Below are positions 1 through 9,876 of a stretch of 25,773 bases of DNA, piece after piece. Below the pieces are notes generated by a model. It saw only the letters and a list, made by a program, of their open reading frames with translations, did no database searches and was not told where the DNA came from. This DNA comes from Synura sp. LO234KE (taxonomy: Eukaryota > Sar > Synurophyceae > Synurales > Mallomonadaceae). Numbering within the stretch: the first letter of the stretch is position 1; every line of letters begins with the position of its first letter. Position numbers and translations under genes: made by a program. Location: positions 1 to 25,773 of the forward strand of contig VKHC01000030.1 of assembly GCA_015143735.1 (NCBI GenBank), in the 5' to 3' direction.

Positions 1-1419
1 AGAAAATATTCTATTTACGGTTTTCTATAGAGTTTTTTCTAAAGAGTCAATTCTATAGAATGGTATTTAGTCCACCAATGGGAGAGATCCGGGTAAATCC
101 ACTCGGAGTTATAAAGATGTAATAATATTTAACTGTATACATGTACAGCAACAAGATGTATGTATGTTGCACTGATTCTAACAAACATGGCCGCTCATAA
201 TAAATAATGAACATAAGAACCATTCAGATTATCAGCAGGAGGTCGTACTGCATTTTATCCGCCTGTAGCTACTAGTTAGCGATTGTATGCATGACTTCCA
301 CTTCATATAAACTAACCACAATCCTAATACTCCCAAATAAGTCGCTCCATATCTAGTAGCAAATACCAAGACTAAAATGATCTAGGAGCTGGCAACAAGT
401 GCACAAGCTGATATTCCACTGGCTCTATTTTCTCCTCAATAAATGCGATGCTGATGTAGATCGGGGGTCGCCTTGTCCCCACCCTTCTACCTACTACTCC
501 TAGTTGTTGGGGACGTCCCAGTCCTCGCCATACTAACCTGGGAGGGAGCTAAGGGAGCTACAGGTAGCTCATTCAGTACCTGGTGCTGGCGGTTTCTAGT
601 CCTCGGGAAAAAGGTTTGGCAGGATTGGGCGATTGGAGGGTGCAGTTTTTAAAACGTGTTTTGTGTGACTGTACCAAAACATATACCCGAGTCTTTAAGT
701 ACTCGGCTTCTGACGTCGGTGATCACGGGTTAACGTATTTTTTACAAAACAACAAATATGATAAATGCGGTAAAAAATTATCATGATAATTCTTTATTTA
801 TCATATTCGTGATAAATCACGTTGTGAAGTCGATTTTTCACATGATATTTTCTTAATGAAATATCGAGTGTTTATAATTTCGTAAGAGTTTATTTCGATA
901 TGGAAAATTTGGTGAAGAATAACTCAATGTGGGAATGATACCACCTAGATATTTACCTTGCGCATGCGTCTTTTTATATCAACGATTCTAACTATAACAG
1001 TTTTGCAGGACCTAGAGTACATTAAGAGGTGCTTTAGAAAAATTTCATGTTTACAGCATTTGGCCCCGAAAGCATATTTACTCTGTAATGATCGAAGGCG
1101 ATAAGCTCATACTTTTGTATCATGATTGTTCAAAAAATATCATACACTTATTTCTAAGTATATCAATGTTCGTCACGTTGCAATAGAAAATGTTCGTAGA
1201 GTACGGCTAATAGCTGTTTAAACATTTTGGGCCATTTCAGAAATTTCTCGTCATGAAATTTTTCCATTCGTTTTTTCTGTTGTTGTAAATGATACAATAT
1301 TTGGGCGGATACACGAATATGGTACATTCTATAACACATCTAAAAATAGACTGTGAGAAGTCGGCAGTCTAATTCCTGGAAAATTCATTTTTGAGATTTG
1401 TGAACGACGAAATGGCAAA
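1..1419. other. AT-rich non-coding stretch
   Basis: No ORF here has convincing protein character. The sequence is AT-rich with scattered stop codons in all frames, and the only listed-size open stretch (about 583-786) has no recognisable motif. No telomere-like tandem array, tRNA or rRNA signature is visible at this end of the window. I see nothing functional that I can support. Confidence 0.6.
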
Positions 1420-2039
1420 GTGTGGAGTGTTCCCCAACAATTTTTTGTTGCTTTTGCTGCCCCTAGGCGTTCTCGTCTTCAAGCCATAGCTGCAGACGAA
1501 ACGGAAGGCGGAGCGGGGCTGCTAGTCTATTTTTCTCCTCATCGAGCACCCTTTTGTGACTATGGTGGAACCGGATCCTTGGGGCTCAATCATCAATCCT
1601 CTAGTATGAGGGCTCTTATATCCGATGTAGAGGATGCGTGGGATCACGCCACGGAATCCCTCGATATCCCGCCCTCCCTCCCGAGAGCCCTCACTCTCTC
1701 CCCAATTCGTACTCGGGAGCCCACAAGCGAATACTTTTATCCGGGAGGGCACTGCGCCTGAGGACTTGACTTATAGTGGAGGATCCTCGACCCTTAATGC
1801 TTCTTTGCGTGCAATTGCCTAAAGCTCTCAAGTTGTTGACTGACCTGAGGATCGACGCAGAGACTTCGCGGTGGAGGAGGTAAAGAAGACCATGCTTTAA
1901 TTTGGTAGTTTTCCACACGCAGTAGCTTGTCCTATCTTCTGATTTGCTCGTCTACGTCGACATGCTGGTTGTATTTTCGAGACGTGAGAACAATATTTTA
2001 TACTGTGTTCCAATTACAGCTAGAGGTCTTAGGACGTTC
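1420..2039. other. GC-richer stretch, no recognisable gene
   Basis: Composition becomes more balanced than in the preceding AT-rich DNA, and open frames exist on both strands (for example 1420-1761 plus and 1522-1752 minus), overlapping each other. None gives a recognisable domain, a splice-consistent continuation or a start context. It may be eroded mobile-element DNA like the flanking segments, but no family can be named. Confidence 0.35.
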
Positions 2040-2830
2040 TTCTCCCTCATCGCTATGACGCCATGCGTTGTGGTTCTGTTGGAATAATATCCTCCCCCGG
2101 GTGTGGTACGTGCGTTGTTTACTATCGAGTTGAGAACGTCGTTGCGAGCTAATTATTCCTGCAAATCATTCCTGGGGGAGACTTTTCCTACGGTCTTGGG
2201 TGGAGTGCTCTTCTCCTTTCCCCCACTCGGTTACAGGGTTCGCCGTTTGGTAGATGGGGGCTCGTCATTATTAGCCACCATCTGTGTATGGACTTGCATT
2301 TGTCTGCCTATAAGAATTAAGATGAATGATTTTCGGAAGGTAATAGGAAGAGGGTGTAGAGTTTTGTAAGCTGTCAACGAAAACATTCACTAGTACCTTT
2401 CCCACCACATTGAAATATTGTATCCAAGTGGTTGACGTCATGTTTAAATTTTAACGCATCGAATGTAATATATAATTATTGGATTCTACCTGCTGGACAG
2501 TTCGCCATTTAGTTCATGGATGCTCTTCATCTTTTCCCAAAAATCATTCACCTTAATTATTATAGGTACAGAAAGGCAGGTAATACGTATAATAATTAAA
2601 CGCCCCCATGTACGAAATGTCAAGCCCCGTGATCGAGTGGGAGAAGGGGGCAACGCTCTCTGCCCGTAAGCCTAGTAGAGTCCTCCCCAGGGAATGATTG
2701 GTACGCAACAACGTGCCCAGCTTGGTAGAGAGGGGACGCGCGTACCACCCCCGGGGGAGGACAGTTGTAGGAGTAAACAAGCACCACGCATGACACCATG
2801 TAGCGACGCGGGGGTAAGGCAGTTTTTACA
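2040..2830. repeat. Foldback-type element: imperfect long inverted repeat
   Basis: The segment from about 2040 to 2275 is found again in reverse complement at about 2590-2830. The best conserved core is CCTCCCCCGGG near 2091 against CCCCCGGGGGAGG near 2747, followed inward by matching AATCATTCC, CCCACTCG and ATGGGGGC blocks. Outward, matching extends to a TCGCTA...CATGCG block on both arms. Arms of roughly 230 bp are separated by about 315 bp of AT-richer spacer that contains one copy of a dispersed repeat (2278-2490). This resembles a degraded foldback or MITE-like DNA transposon. Target-site duplications were not identified, so element ends are approximate. Confidence 0.6.
2278..2490 (+). 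repeat. Dispersed repeat R1, copy 1
   Basis: About 210 bp match 4824-5047 in the same orientation. Conserved blocks are CCATCTGTGTATGGACTT, GTCTGCCTATAAG, a block around ATTAAGATGAA and GATTTTCGGAAGGTAAT, AAGCTGTCAACGA, and TTTAAATTTTAACGCATCG. The copies differ by small indels in the middle. This copy lies in the spacer of the inverted repeat. No coding potential is conserved between copies, so it looks like a non-autonomous mobile or repeat element. Confidence 0.75.
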
Positions 2831-3228
2831 AGAGATTGGGGCACAACAAAACAAATGCAAAACATGTTTTGAGAAAGCTGCACACCACGCCGACGGAGAC
2901 CATGAAGGTAAACCGGAGAATAAGCTTCGAAAGAATACTAAGCTTCAATGTGGTGCGTGACTCCGGCACCGATATTCTGGTACTCCCAGCATGATGTAGG
3001 CCCGACCGGGAGCAAAAGGAGGCATGAAGTGGTTACTCCCGAATTTGTAGAAACTTAAACTTAGCTTAGCAAGACATGATGACAAGCATATAATGCAAAG
3101 CATCCATATGAGCCAGATTGGCAAGTCCCACAAGGGGTATGGGCAGGCGGACCTCCTTACTACCTACGAGGTTCTTAAATCTCCCAGGGTCCCAGATGGC
3201 CCAAGTGGTCGCTCCCGAAGATGAAGGC

Positions 3229-3470
3229 GGGCCGTGGTGCACGAGTCTGTCGGAGTAGAAGTCGGGTGGAGTGATGTCCAGGAGTAGGTTACATAACTAT
3301 CCTCCCAGAACATACAATATTGTTCGTAAACAGCTTGCGTTAATGATCGAATTGCTGTGATAGGTCCACGGGAGTAACTACCGGAATTCGAAATGCAGAA
3401 AGGACATTTATCGTCAATTCTTCTATATATTTAGGAGACCAAATTAATTCCAAAGTCGAAAGCGTGCTTC
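3229..3470 (-). pseudogene. Decayed coding segment, duplicate copy A (possible RasGEF N-terminal module)
   Basis: Read on the minus strand, this segment matches copy B (3549-3760) at a period of about 318 bp. It keeps an in-frame stretch reading VLSAFRIPVVTPVDLSQQFD before a stop, and in another frame a remnant reading LLLDITPPDF. Copy B has a TGA where this copy has a CGA arginine codon, so the ancestral frame was open here. The segment is interrupted by stops and frame changes and cannot encode an intact protein. Assignment to the RasGEF N-terminal (REM) domain is tentative and rests on two short motif resemblances discussed under copy B. Confidence 0.45.
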
Positions 3471-3472
3471 AG

Positions 3473-4000
3473 AAACGTCTACTCCGACGGAAAATTGAAA
3501 CGTCTACTCCGTTTGAGCAGGGCTTCTGGACGCACTCGAATTTCTAGTTCCGTGGTGCACGCGTCTGAGTCAAAGTCGGATGGAGTAATATCCAAAAGCA
3601 GACTGCACAGCCATCTTTCCTGAACATACACAATATTATCCGTGACTGCTCGCGTTGAAGATCAAACTGCTGTACGAGCCCCATTGGAGTGACTTCCGGA
3701 CTTCAAAAAGCAGTAAGAACATTTTCCGTCAATGAGTCGATAGAGTAAGCAGACCAAATTTCTTCCAATGTCGACAGATATACTCCCTGTATTTTACAAA
3801 CGGTCTCTTCTTCGAGGTCGATGTAGCATATAGTCCGGCTGTCCACGATGAGCCTGCGCTGAACGTAATTCAGAGTCAGAGCATTCTTCACAAATATCAT
3901 CTTCGATCGAAAATTCGGACTCCACGAGTTTTCAGGAGAAGCCAAAATTATTAAATCAGGATTCTCACGCAAAGCAAGGAGCACGAGGTAGAATCCTGAA
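3473..4000 (-). pseudogene. Decayed coding segment, copy B (possible RasGEF N-terminal module)
   Basis: On the minus strand an open stretch of about 93 codons runs from 3984 to a TGA at 3703. After that stop the same frame continues with SPEVTPMGLVQQFDLQRE. A second frame then carries IVYVQERWLCSLLLDITP and later DFDSDACTTELEIRV. The order of an LTAF-SPEVTP-LVQQF block followed by a WL...DFDSD block resembles the RasGEF N-terminal (REM) domain, which has an LLTYRSFTTP-ELL block followed by a RV..FL..WL..DF block. That resemblance is by eye only. Stops and a frame change, plus the partial tandem duplicate next to it, indicate a pseudogene or gene relic. A CAG acceptor-like site just upstream (near 4000) could mark a former exon edge. 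Confidence 0.45.
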
Positions 4001-4823
4001 TTCCATTAGAGCTTTACTTGAACATTATTTCTTCTTAAGAAACAATATCGAGGATCGCCTTAGCCATAACCCTTCAAATCTTGCTGACCCTGTCTTCACT
4101 TCAACCCCCGTTTTGCACGTTGACACGACCAAAGGTTGTGGAACCCCCGAGGGAAACACCCAAGACCCATCGCCTCCTCCAGACATCCTGAAAACGCCTG
4201 CAGATCCCGTCATATCTCGTCTTGCGTCCCCCCCCCCCAAAAAAGGTCTCCCATGACCCGCTGCGCCACGGCTTCCTCTGAACACAGCCAGGCAACTTCC
4301 ATACGCGACCAAATCGGAAATCTGGAGGATTATAAATTGGCGGATGAGATATCGAAGGGTTGACGCCACAGTAACTTTGCGAGAGTTTAGGTCTAGAATA
4401 AAATCTGTTTGTTCTCCAAACGTAAATTGTAGCGCTAAACTCTTTTGGCCGAATTTTAGGTTCTGAGGTTGCTGACCTGGAAAACTAAAAATTTTATCTC
4501 TATCTGGATGTTAAGTTAGCTTTGGACCTGGATTACCATAGCCTTAAGGAGTACCGCTGGATTCCTTTCTCCTTGACGGTCACTATCTGGGATCGATTCC
4601 GGTTCTGCTGTTCGCGATTTTCCATTCCGCAGCTTACGTTAAATGCCGGGAGCAGTGTTGCCTGCACTTTTGAAGGCTCAAATGACATGAATCTAGAGGC
4701 CTTTAGCGAATTCTGAGGCAAAACAACTACTCAGAAGCTGAGTAGTAGTTAAATAGTTGCTTAGATATGTTTTGGAACAGTCACACAAAACATGTTTTTA
4801 AACTATGAAGGCTCTTCCACCAG
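4001..4823. other. Intergenic DNA without a supported gene
   Basis: This holds a C11A6 homopolymer run near 4228-4244, overlapping open frames on both strands with no recognisable domains, and a plus-strand open stretch ending at 4716 that lacks an ATG start or supporting motifs. A perfect small hairpin lies at 4727-4745. I see no intact gene. Confidence 0.4.
4727..4745. repeat. Small perfect hairpin
   Basis: CTACTCAG at 4727-4734 and CTGAGTAG at 4738-4745 form an 8 bp perfect stem with a 3-nt AAG loop. It lies about 80 bp before the start of repeat R1 copy 2. It could be a remnant of a transposon end or chance; no function is assigned. Confidence 0.4.
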
Positions 4824-5047
4824 CCATCTGTGTATGGACTTATCGCTGTCTGCCTATAAGTATTAAGATGAACGATTTTCGGAAGGTAATCATAGCCTAG
4901 CTAGGAGGGTGTGATCTTTCTTAAGCAAGCTGTCAACGAGAGCATCCAAGAGCACCTTTTCCACTATGTTAAACTTGTATGTAAGTAGTTGAAGTCAAGT
5001 TTAAATTTTAACGCATCGGATGTAATACGTAAACATTAAATTCTCCT
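4824..5047 (+). repeat. Dispersed repeat R1, copy 2
   Basis: Second copy of the repeat at 2278-2490, same orientation, with the same order of conserved blocks and internal indels. Unlike copy 1 it is not flanked by the long inverted arms, so the repeat is a separate unit from the foldback element, or its arms have been lost here. Confidence 0.75.
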
Positions 5048-5446
5048 CTGAAATAATTCTGCCTAACTGGTCTTCTTTTATCTTCTACTTGGTGCAGTAT
5101 TCAAAAATGCTGGGGGTAAATGCTCAGGGATTAGAGCGCATTCTCATCGAGGTGCCAAGTAGTCCCATATTTAGATTTCGGTAAGGATGCGTCGTCTTAT
5201 TCCCGCTGATATTTGTACCAATTAACTGAACGACATTATTAAGACGAATAAATTAATGCAGATCAAAGGACAACAAATAAATCAATTACATATACCACAT
5301 GCTAGTGACTGTGTGTATCTATGAGCACATCCTGGAGGAGATTGCTTCGATATGACAGCCAAACCAATTGAATATTCATTTACACCTCTCGATCACATAG
5401 AAACCGATAACTACAGGGACTCGTCAATTGACCTACGTAATCTTTG

Positions 5447-8400
5447 TCACCGGCGGCCAAATTGATTCCCCCTTCTTTCTCCATTGACCTGTAACGCTTT
5501 CCTTTCGTCTTCACTAATCACTGTGATGGCGAAATTATTAGAAGAATCGTAAAAAAGTAGACTGCATTCGATCGGAACAATACTTACCATTCACAGCAAA
5601 AGGTTTTCCGCGCTGACTCTCCAAGGAATTAGGATGCGACTTCCCAACGGAGGCCACCAAAATTTCAGAGTCAGAGTCCTCGAAGCGCTCCTGATCGTAT
5701 TCATCGTCCTCGTCCTCCTCATTAGTCCCAGCCGTCACGTCGACGCGCAGAGGTGGTACCGCGGCGGCAGCAGGAAGCACCTTCGGACGCCCTTCTGTCC
5801 CTATGGGGGATTCAGCATACAGGCGAGAGAAAGTTTGATGAAATTCGACTGCTAGCGCCAAACGTAATGCTCAGAACTTACCGATTTCCTTTCCCAACAA
5901 GTCGCCATCCTCTTTCCGTGGCCTTGAACTAAATCCAGACCCAGATCCAACAAATTTAGGCGCCTTACTTCCCTCCTTTCCATCTTCATGAGATATGGTA
6001 TTCTCTTCCCCAGACGACTGGGCCAACAATTGCTCCAGTGAATCTGAGCCGCCGGACTGGTCCAAGTCACGGTGCGACGCTGGGCGGACACGAGCGGGGC
6101 CGTTCTGTTTCCGGTTACCACTCGGCGCAACGTCCTCCAGTCCATATTCACTTGCCCCGAAGTCAGTCCCTGAATAGTCCAGTGAACCGAGGGTGGAGGA
6201 GTGGCCGCCACCGCTTTCACTTCGCCTGGCCTCGGCCTTCTTGAGCAGCATGGACAGAGGCGACTCTGGCTGAGAGCGCAGGGCGGACCTACATCGTGCT
6301 CTCAGTTAGATGATTAAACCTGTCCTTATTACAGGCATTCAGATAAAGCGTTGAGCGAGAAGGAACCTACAGCAATCTAAAATCCGACCGTGCAATATAC
6401 AATTGTCTCACCTCGGTGGCCTCTCGGCTTTCATCGGGACATCAGACCTCGCGGATAGCATCGGTGACAGTACATCTTCGGACAAGGTGGACCCAATCCG
6501 CTATATTCGAAATATTACATCCGGTACAGTAAGTAGCACAGATGGAGTTTAAGAAGTTCTCAGCAGCACAAAATATGTTGGGGACCCACATCGTATCTGC
6601 CCGGTCGAGCATGCAGCCGGCTCCGTGGACTTCGCTCTAGCGCCCCGTCCCCAACGCGTCTCAGATCGCCGTCAGATCCATCATATCCAACCCCACTTCC
6701 GCCACGAGTAGAACCCTCAAAGTCGAACATGAGCACGGAGTCGGACGCGAGGGATTTCTCCAAGTAACTGGGAGTCTCCCGCCACCCGTCCAGGTCCGAC
6801 CCCGCGCGTTGTTCCTCCGGTAACGAAGGGAATCTACCACTACTTCTCGGTCGACGCCTGTCAGTGTTTCCGTTACCCAGCAGATTTCTCCGAGGAGAGC
6901 GAGAGCCCGTTGGGACCGGGGACACTGCTTGGTCTCTACCAATCGAATCAATCACGGTGGCTGATGTCGTTGTTGGTATCAGTTTGGATTCCGACACGAA
7001 GGACACCTCTCCGGGATCAAAGGATGAGGTTGGGCGGATGCTGACATCGGAGTCGTAATGAAACGATCCGCGGCGAACACTGCCTGATGGGTCTCCTCTG
7101 TAGTAGGGCGATGCGACAGCCTCCGCCTTCCCCCGGGCCACATCTCTCTTCAAGTTTCCTCCCCTGCCTCCACCCCTCTTATCACCGCCGGGAAAACTGC
7201 TCAAAGAGGCCTGTGACTGCTCTCGTGTCTGCTGTATTGATGGGGTGGAGGTCAAGGTGGAAGAGAGGCCGTACTTTCGCTGCCAGGCTCGCATGTACTC
7301 CTCCTCATCCATTCCTTCAAGCCCGTGAGCCACGCCTTCAATCAACCCCGCCTCTGAGTTCTGTCGTTGCATCGATTGAAGCGGGTTGGAGTTGGACGCC
7401 ATAATCGCCGGGTTCGTGTAGTGGCCGTACGGTTGCGGGTAACGCAGTGGTCCGTAGGGATCGTAGGAGTAGGGATAGGGCGGCGGAGGGTACTGAGCAT
7501 AAGGGGGCGGCGGACCAGAATACCCGGGATAGGGGTTGGGGATGAAGGGCGGGCGCCAGTAGGGAGGGTAGGCCTGAGATGAGGCCATGGATTGGTAGTT
7601 CACGTCCATGGAGAGCGGGTGGCGTCGAATTGGGGAGGAGTAGGCCACGCTCGAAGATGGCGAGGGCGCGGGGAACACCTGACTAGAGAGGCGATGGACT
7701 CCTAACTCGCGTTTTCCCGTCATATTCACTTCTCCCGCCCCACCGCCATATTTGTCTTCGTGCTCTGCCGATTGGGTGTCACCATGACCGGTATCGTCTA
7801 CGCTGGCGGAGGAAGGCCCATGCGGGGGGCGCATCTGAACCTGTGGCGGCTGGCTTAAAAGTGTCGGTGTTGGTGTAGAGCCGCTACGTTTCTGAGAAGG
7901 ACTTCTACGAATGTTGCTGTCCGAGCCATTGCCAACACCATTGGGACGCAAGTCTTGTTGATCCGCACCCCCCCCTCCAGGTCCTCCTCGTGGTACCCGC
8001 TCCCCCTTCTTCATTAACACTTTCGCCTCCTCCAGAGCAGCCGCCCTCAGGTTCTGCTCCGCCACTTCTCTCGCCTGCTTGACTTTATCCTGTCTCTTTT
8101 TCTCCTCCGCTTGCTCCTCCTGCGCCCTGAGGCGACTCTGAAACGCCTCGTCCTCCAACCGCTCCCGCTCCTTCTCAGCCTCTTTCCGCCGCCGGTTTTC
8201 CTCCACCTGCGCCGCCAGCGTGGCACGCTGCTCCTGAATCAGCCTACGCTTAGCATCACTATCTTGAGCGGGCTGGTGCTGACCCATGCTCGGCCGCCAC
8301 TTCGGGTCCGACGTGATCGGAGGGCCGCTCCCTTGTCCAGGACTCCCGTTTCCGTACACGTCCTGCATCAGCCGCTGCCGAGCCACGGTTATCTTAGGCG

Positions 8401-9682
8401 GGGACATGGACGGAGGCTGAGAAGAGATCTGTTCCCCCCGCCGCCCTTCATGGCCGTACCCGCCCATACCATCTCCGCCGGGATAGTCAGGACTAACTAG
8501 CGCCCCCAAAGGGCCGCCTCTTCTATAATTTTCCTCCCCTAATTTCAGGTTACTGCGAAAGGGGTCTGGTGGCAACTCTGGTCTCCACCCTCTGTCATTA
8601 TCTGTCATGAACATCCAAAATTAAAGGAAAGAAGGACGATATTCCGGAGTATAGCAAACTTTAGAATGGCGAATCGATAGTATGTGGAGTCAAACAGGTG
8701 GAGAACCTAGAACAGTACACACTGGCCGAGCGAATAACTATCATAAATACCAAAGTAAACTGACATATACATCGGTAACTGGGATTAGGTAGGGTATTGT
8801 TGCACTGTGCCTTAACTCCACTCCCTGGTACAGCTATTCCACAACGTATATATTCGAGTGATATGCGAGTGAAAAGGGATCTATTTATTTACCGTCAGAA
8901 GCAGTATGTTGGTGATTTAGAGACTTCGGCTTCTCGCGGTCCAGGTGAGACTCCTCATCCTTCAACGCCAATTTTGTTCGCTTTGCCTCTTCCATCTGCT
9001 GAGCAAGTACTCTGCGGTACTCTTCCTGCTGCCTTCTCTTAACCGCTTTATCATTTTCTTTCTCGTAAACTTCATCATTTTTCGCAAAAGGACTTTTACT
9101 ATACGGACTAGGTGCGAAGTTTGATCTGATGTTCCTCTTTTCCGCGTCACCACCGTAAGAGGGAGACTTATTCACAATCCCTGGGGAGGAAAACTCAGAG
9201 TTCTCATATTGCAATTGGACGCCATTTGTGGGAGCATGAATGCTCGAATTATTGCCACTTTCATGGAAATCATTTCCGTAACGGTCAAAATCGTCGTAAT
9301 TCTCAAGCTCACTTCCACGAATAAAATTTTTCACAGGTGTTCGATTATTGCTTATTTCAATTGAATTTCCAGGCCGAAGCGGGCTGTAGTCTTTAATACT
9401 TTGTAAACCTCCAACTTGCGATTCTCGTCCTACATAATTTTCACTAGCTGAAGCGAGTCGAAGATTCTTTTCCATTTTCATCATTTCTTCTCTAACAGCC
9501 GCCTCAAAGTCAATATTATCGCCAATCTTCTGTTTCTGGGAAGATATGATTTCAAATCTATTTCCTGGAATAGCATTTGGTACGTCTCGAATTGCATCGT
9601 CGTAATTTGCCTTGGTGGGGCTCATGTATGTTGGAATTGGAACCTTCACTTTAGGAGGAGGGCGGATCTGTCGTTGAAACAT
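5447..9682 (-). CDS. Coiled-coil protein resembling CSPP-type centrosome/axoneme proteins (6 exons, about 1194 aa)
   Basis: Exons read by eye: 9682-8893, 8601-6590, 6500-6412, 6288-5882, 5800-5588, 5520-5447. Every junction is GT-AG and keeps frame; two donors are GTAAGT. Introns are 291, 89, 123, 81 and 67 bp. Residues 59-75 carry FEAAVREEMMKMEKNLR, a block shared with the neighbouring divergent gene. A short coiled coil with QQEEYRRVLAQQMEEAKR lies near 218-235, followed by a longer charged helix (about 380-465, KRRLIQEQRATLAAQVEE then KE/R-rich). The middle is Pro/Tyr/Gly-rich low complexity and the C-terminus is acidic (NEEDEDDEYDQ). The repeated Q-x-x-Y-x-x-x-L-x-x-Q helix resembles CSPP1-like centrosome and spindle-pole proteins; that is inference. 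Exons 1 and 2 could instead be separate genes, but the phase-1 junction is exact. The 5' exon is AT-rich and exon 2 GC-rich. The last exon is the least certain. Confidence 0.7.
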
Positions 9683-9876
9683 GACGTCTAAGTCTCGGCT
9701 ATTTTAATTCTATCATAAAATTTTAGGATTCCGTAAGTAGTAAGTAGTAAGTCAAAAAATGTTTTCGAAAAACCTTCAATGCACTGCACGCTGGCTACAA
9801 AGTACCTTCATTGCACTGCACACCGTTTTCAAAATCCAATCCGTTTCGTAAATAGTTCAATAAAGTAATAAAAACT
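9683..9876. promoter_or_regulatory. Shared 194 bp divergent promoter region (coiled-coil gene pair)
   Basis: Only 194 bp separate the two start codons, so both promoters must lie here or inside the genes. The region holds a near-perfect direct repeat, accttcaatgcactgcac at 9772-9789 and accttcattgcactgcac at 9804-9821 (17 of 18 identical, 32 bp start to start, about three helical turns). It also holds a small GTAAGTA-type triplication near 9733-9752. The paired 18-mers are good candidates for a transcription-factor site. No TATA assignment is made. Confidence 0.5.

Noticed and set aside
1420-1761. A 113-codon plus-strand ORF.
   Set aside because: No domain, overlaps minus-strand frames of similar size, and lies in repeat-like DNA; judged a chance open frame.
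5801-5881. A 30-33 bp intron alternative using the CTAG or CAG acceptor near 5849-5852.
   Set aside because: In frame, but too short compared with the other introns here; the acceptor at 5801 gives 81 bp with a CTGAA branch-like site and a pyrimidine-rich tract.
6560-8614. The large minus-strand ORF taken as a separate single-exon gene starting at 8614.
   Set aside because: A phase-1 GT-AG junction (8893 to 8601) joins it exactly to the upstream ORF, and the last codons read through a donor into a good downstream exon. Two separate genes remain a minor alternative.
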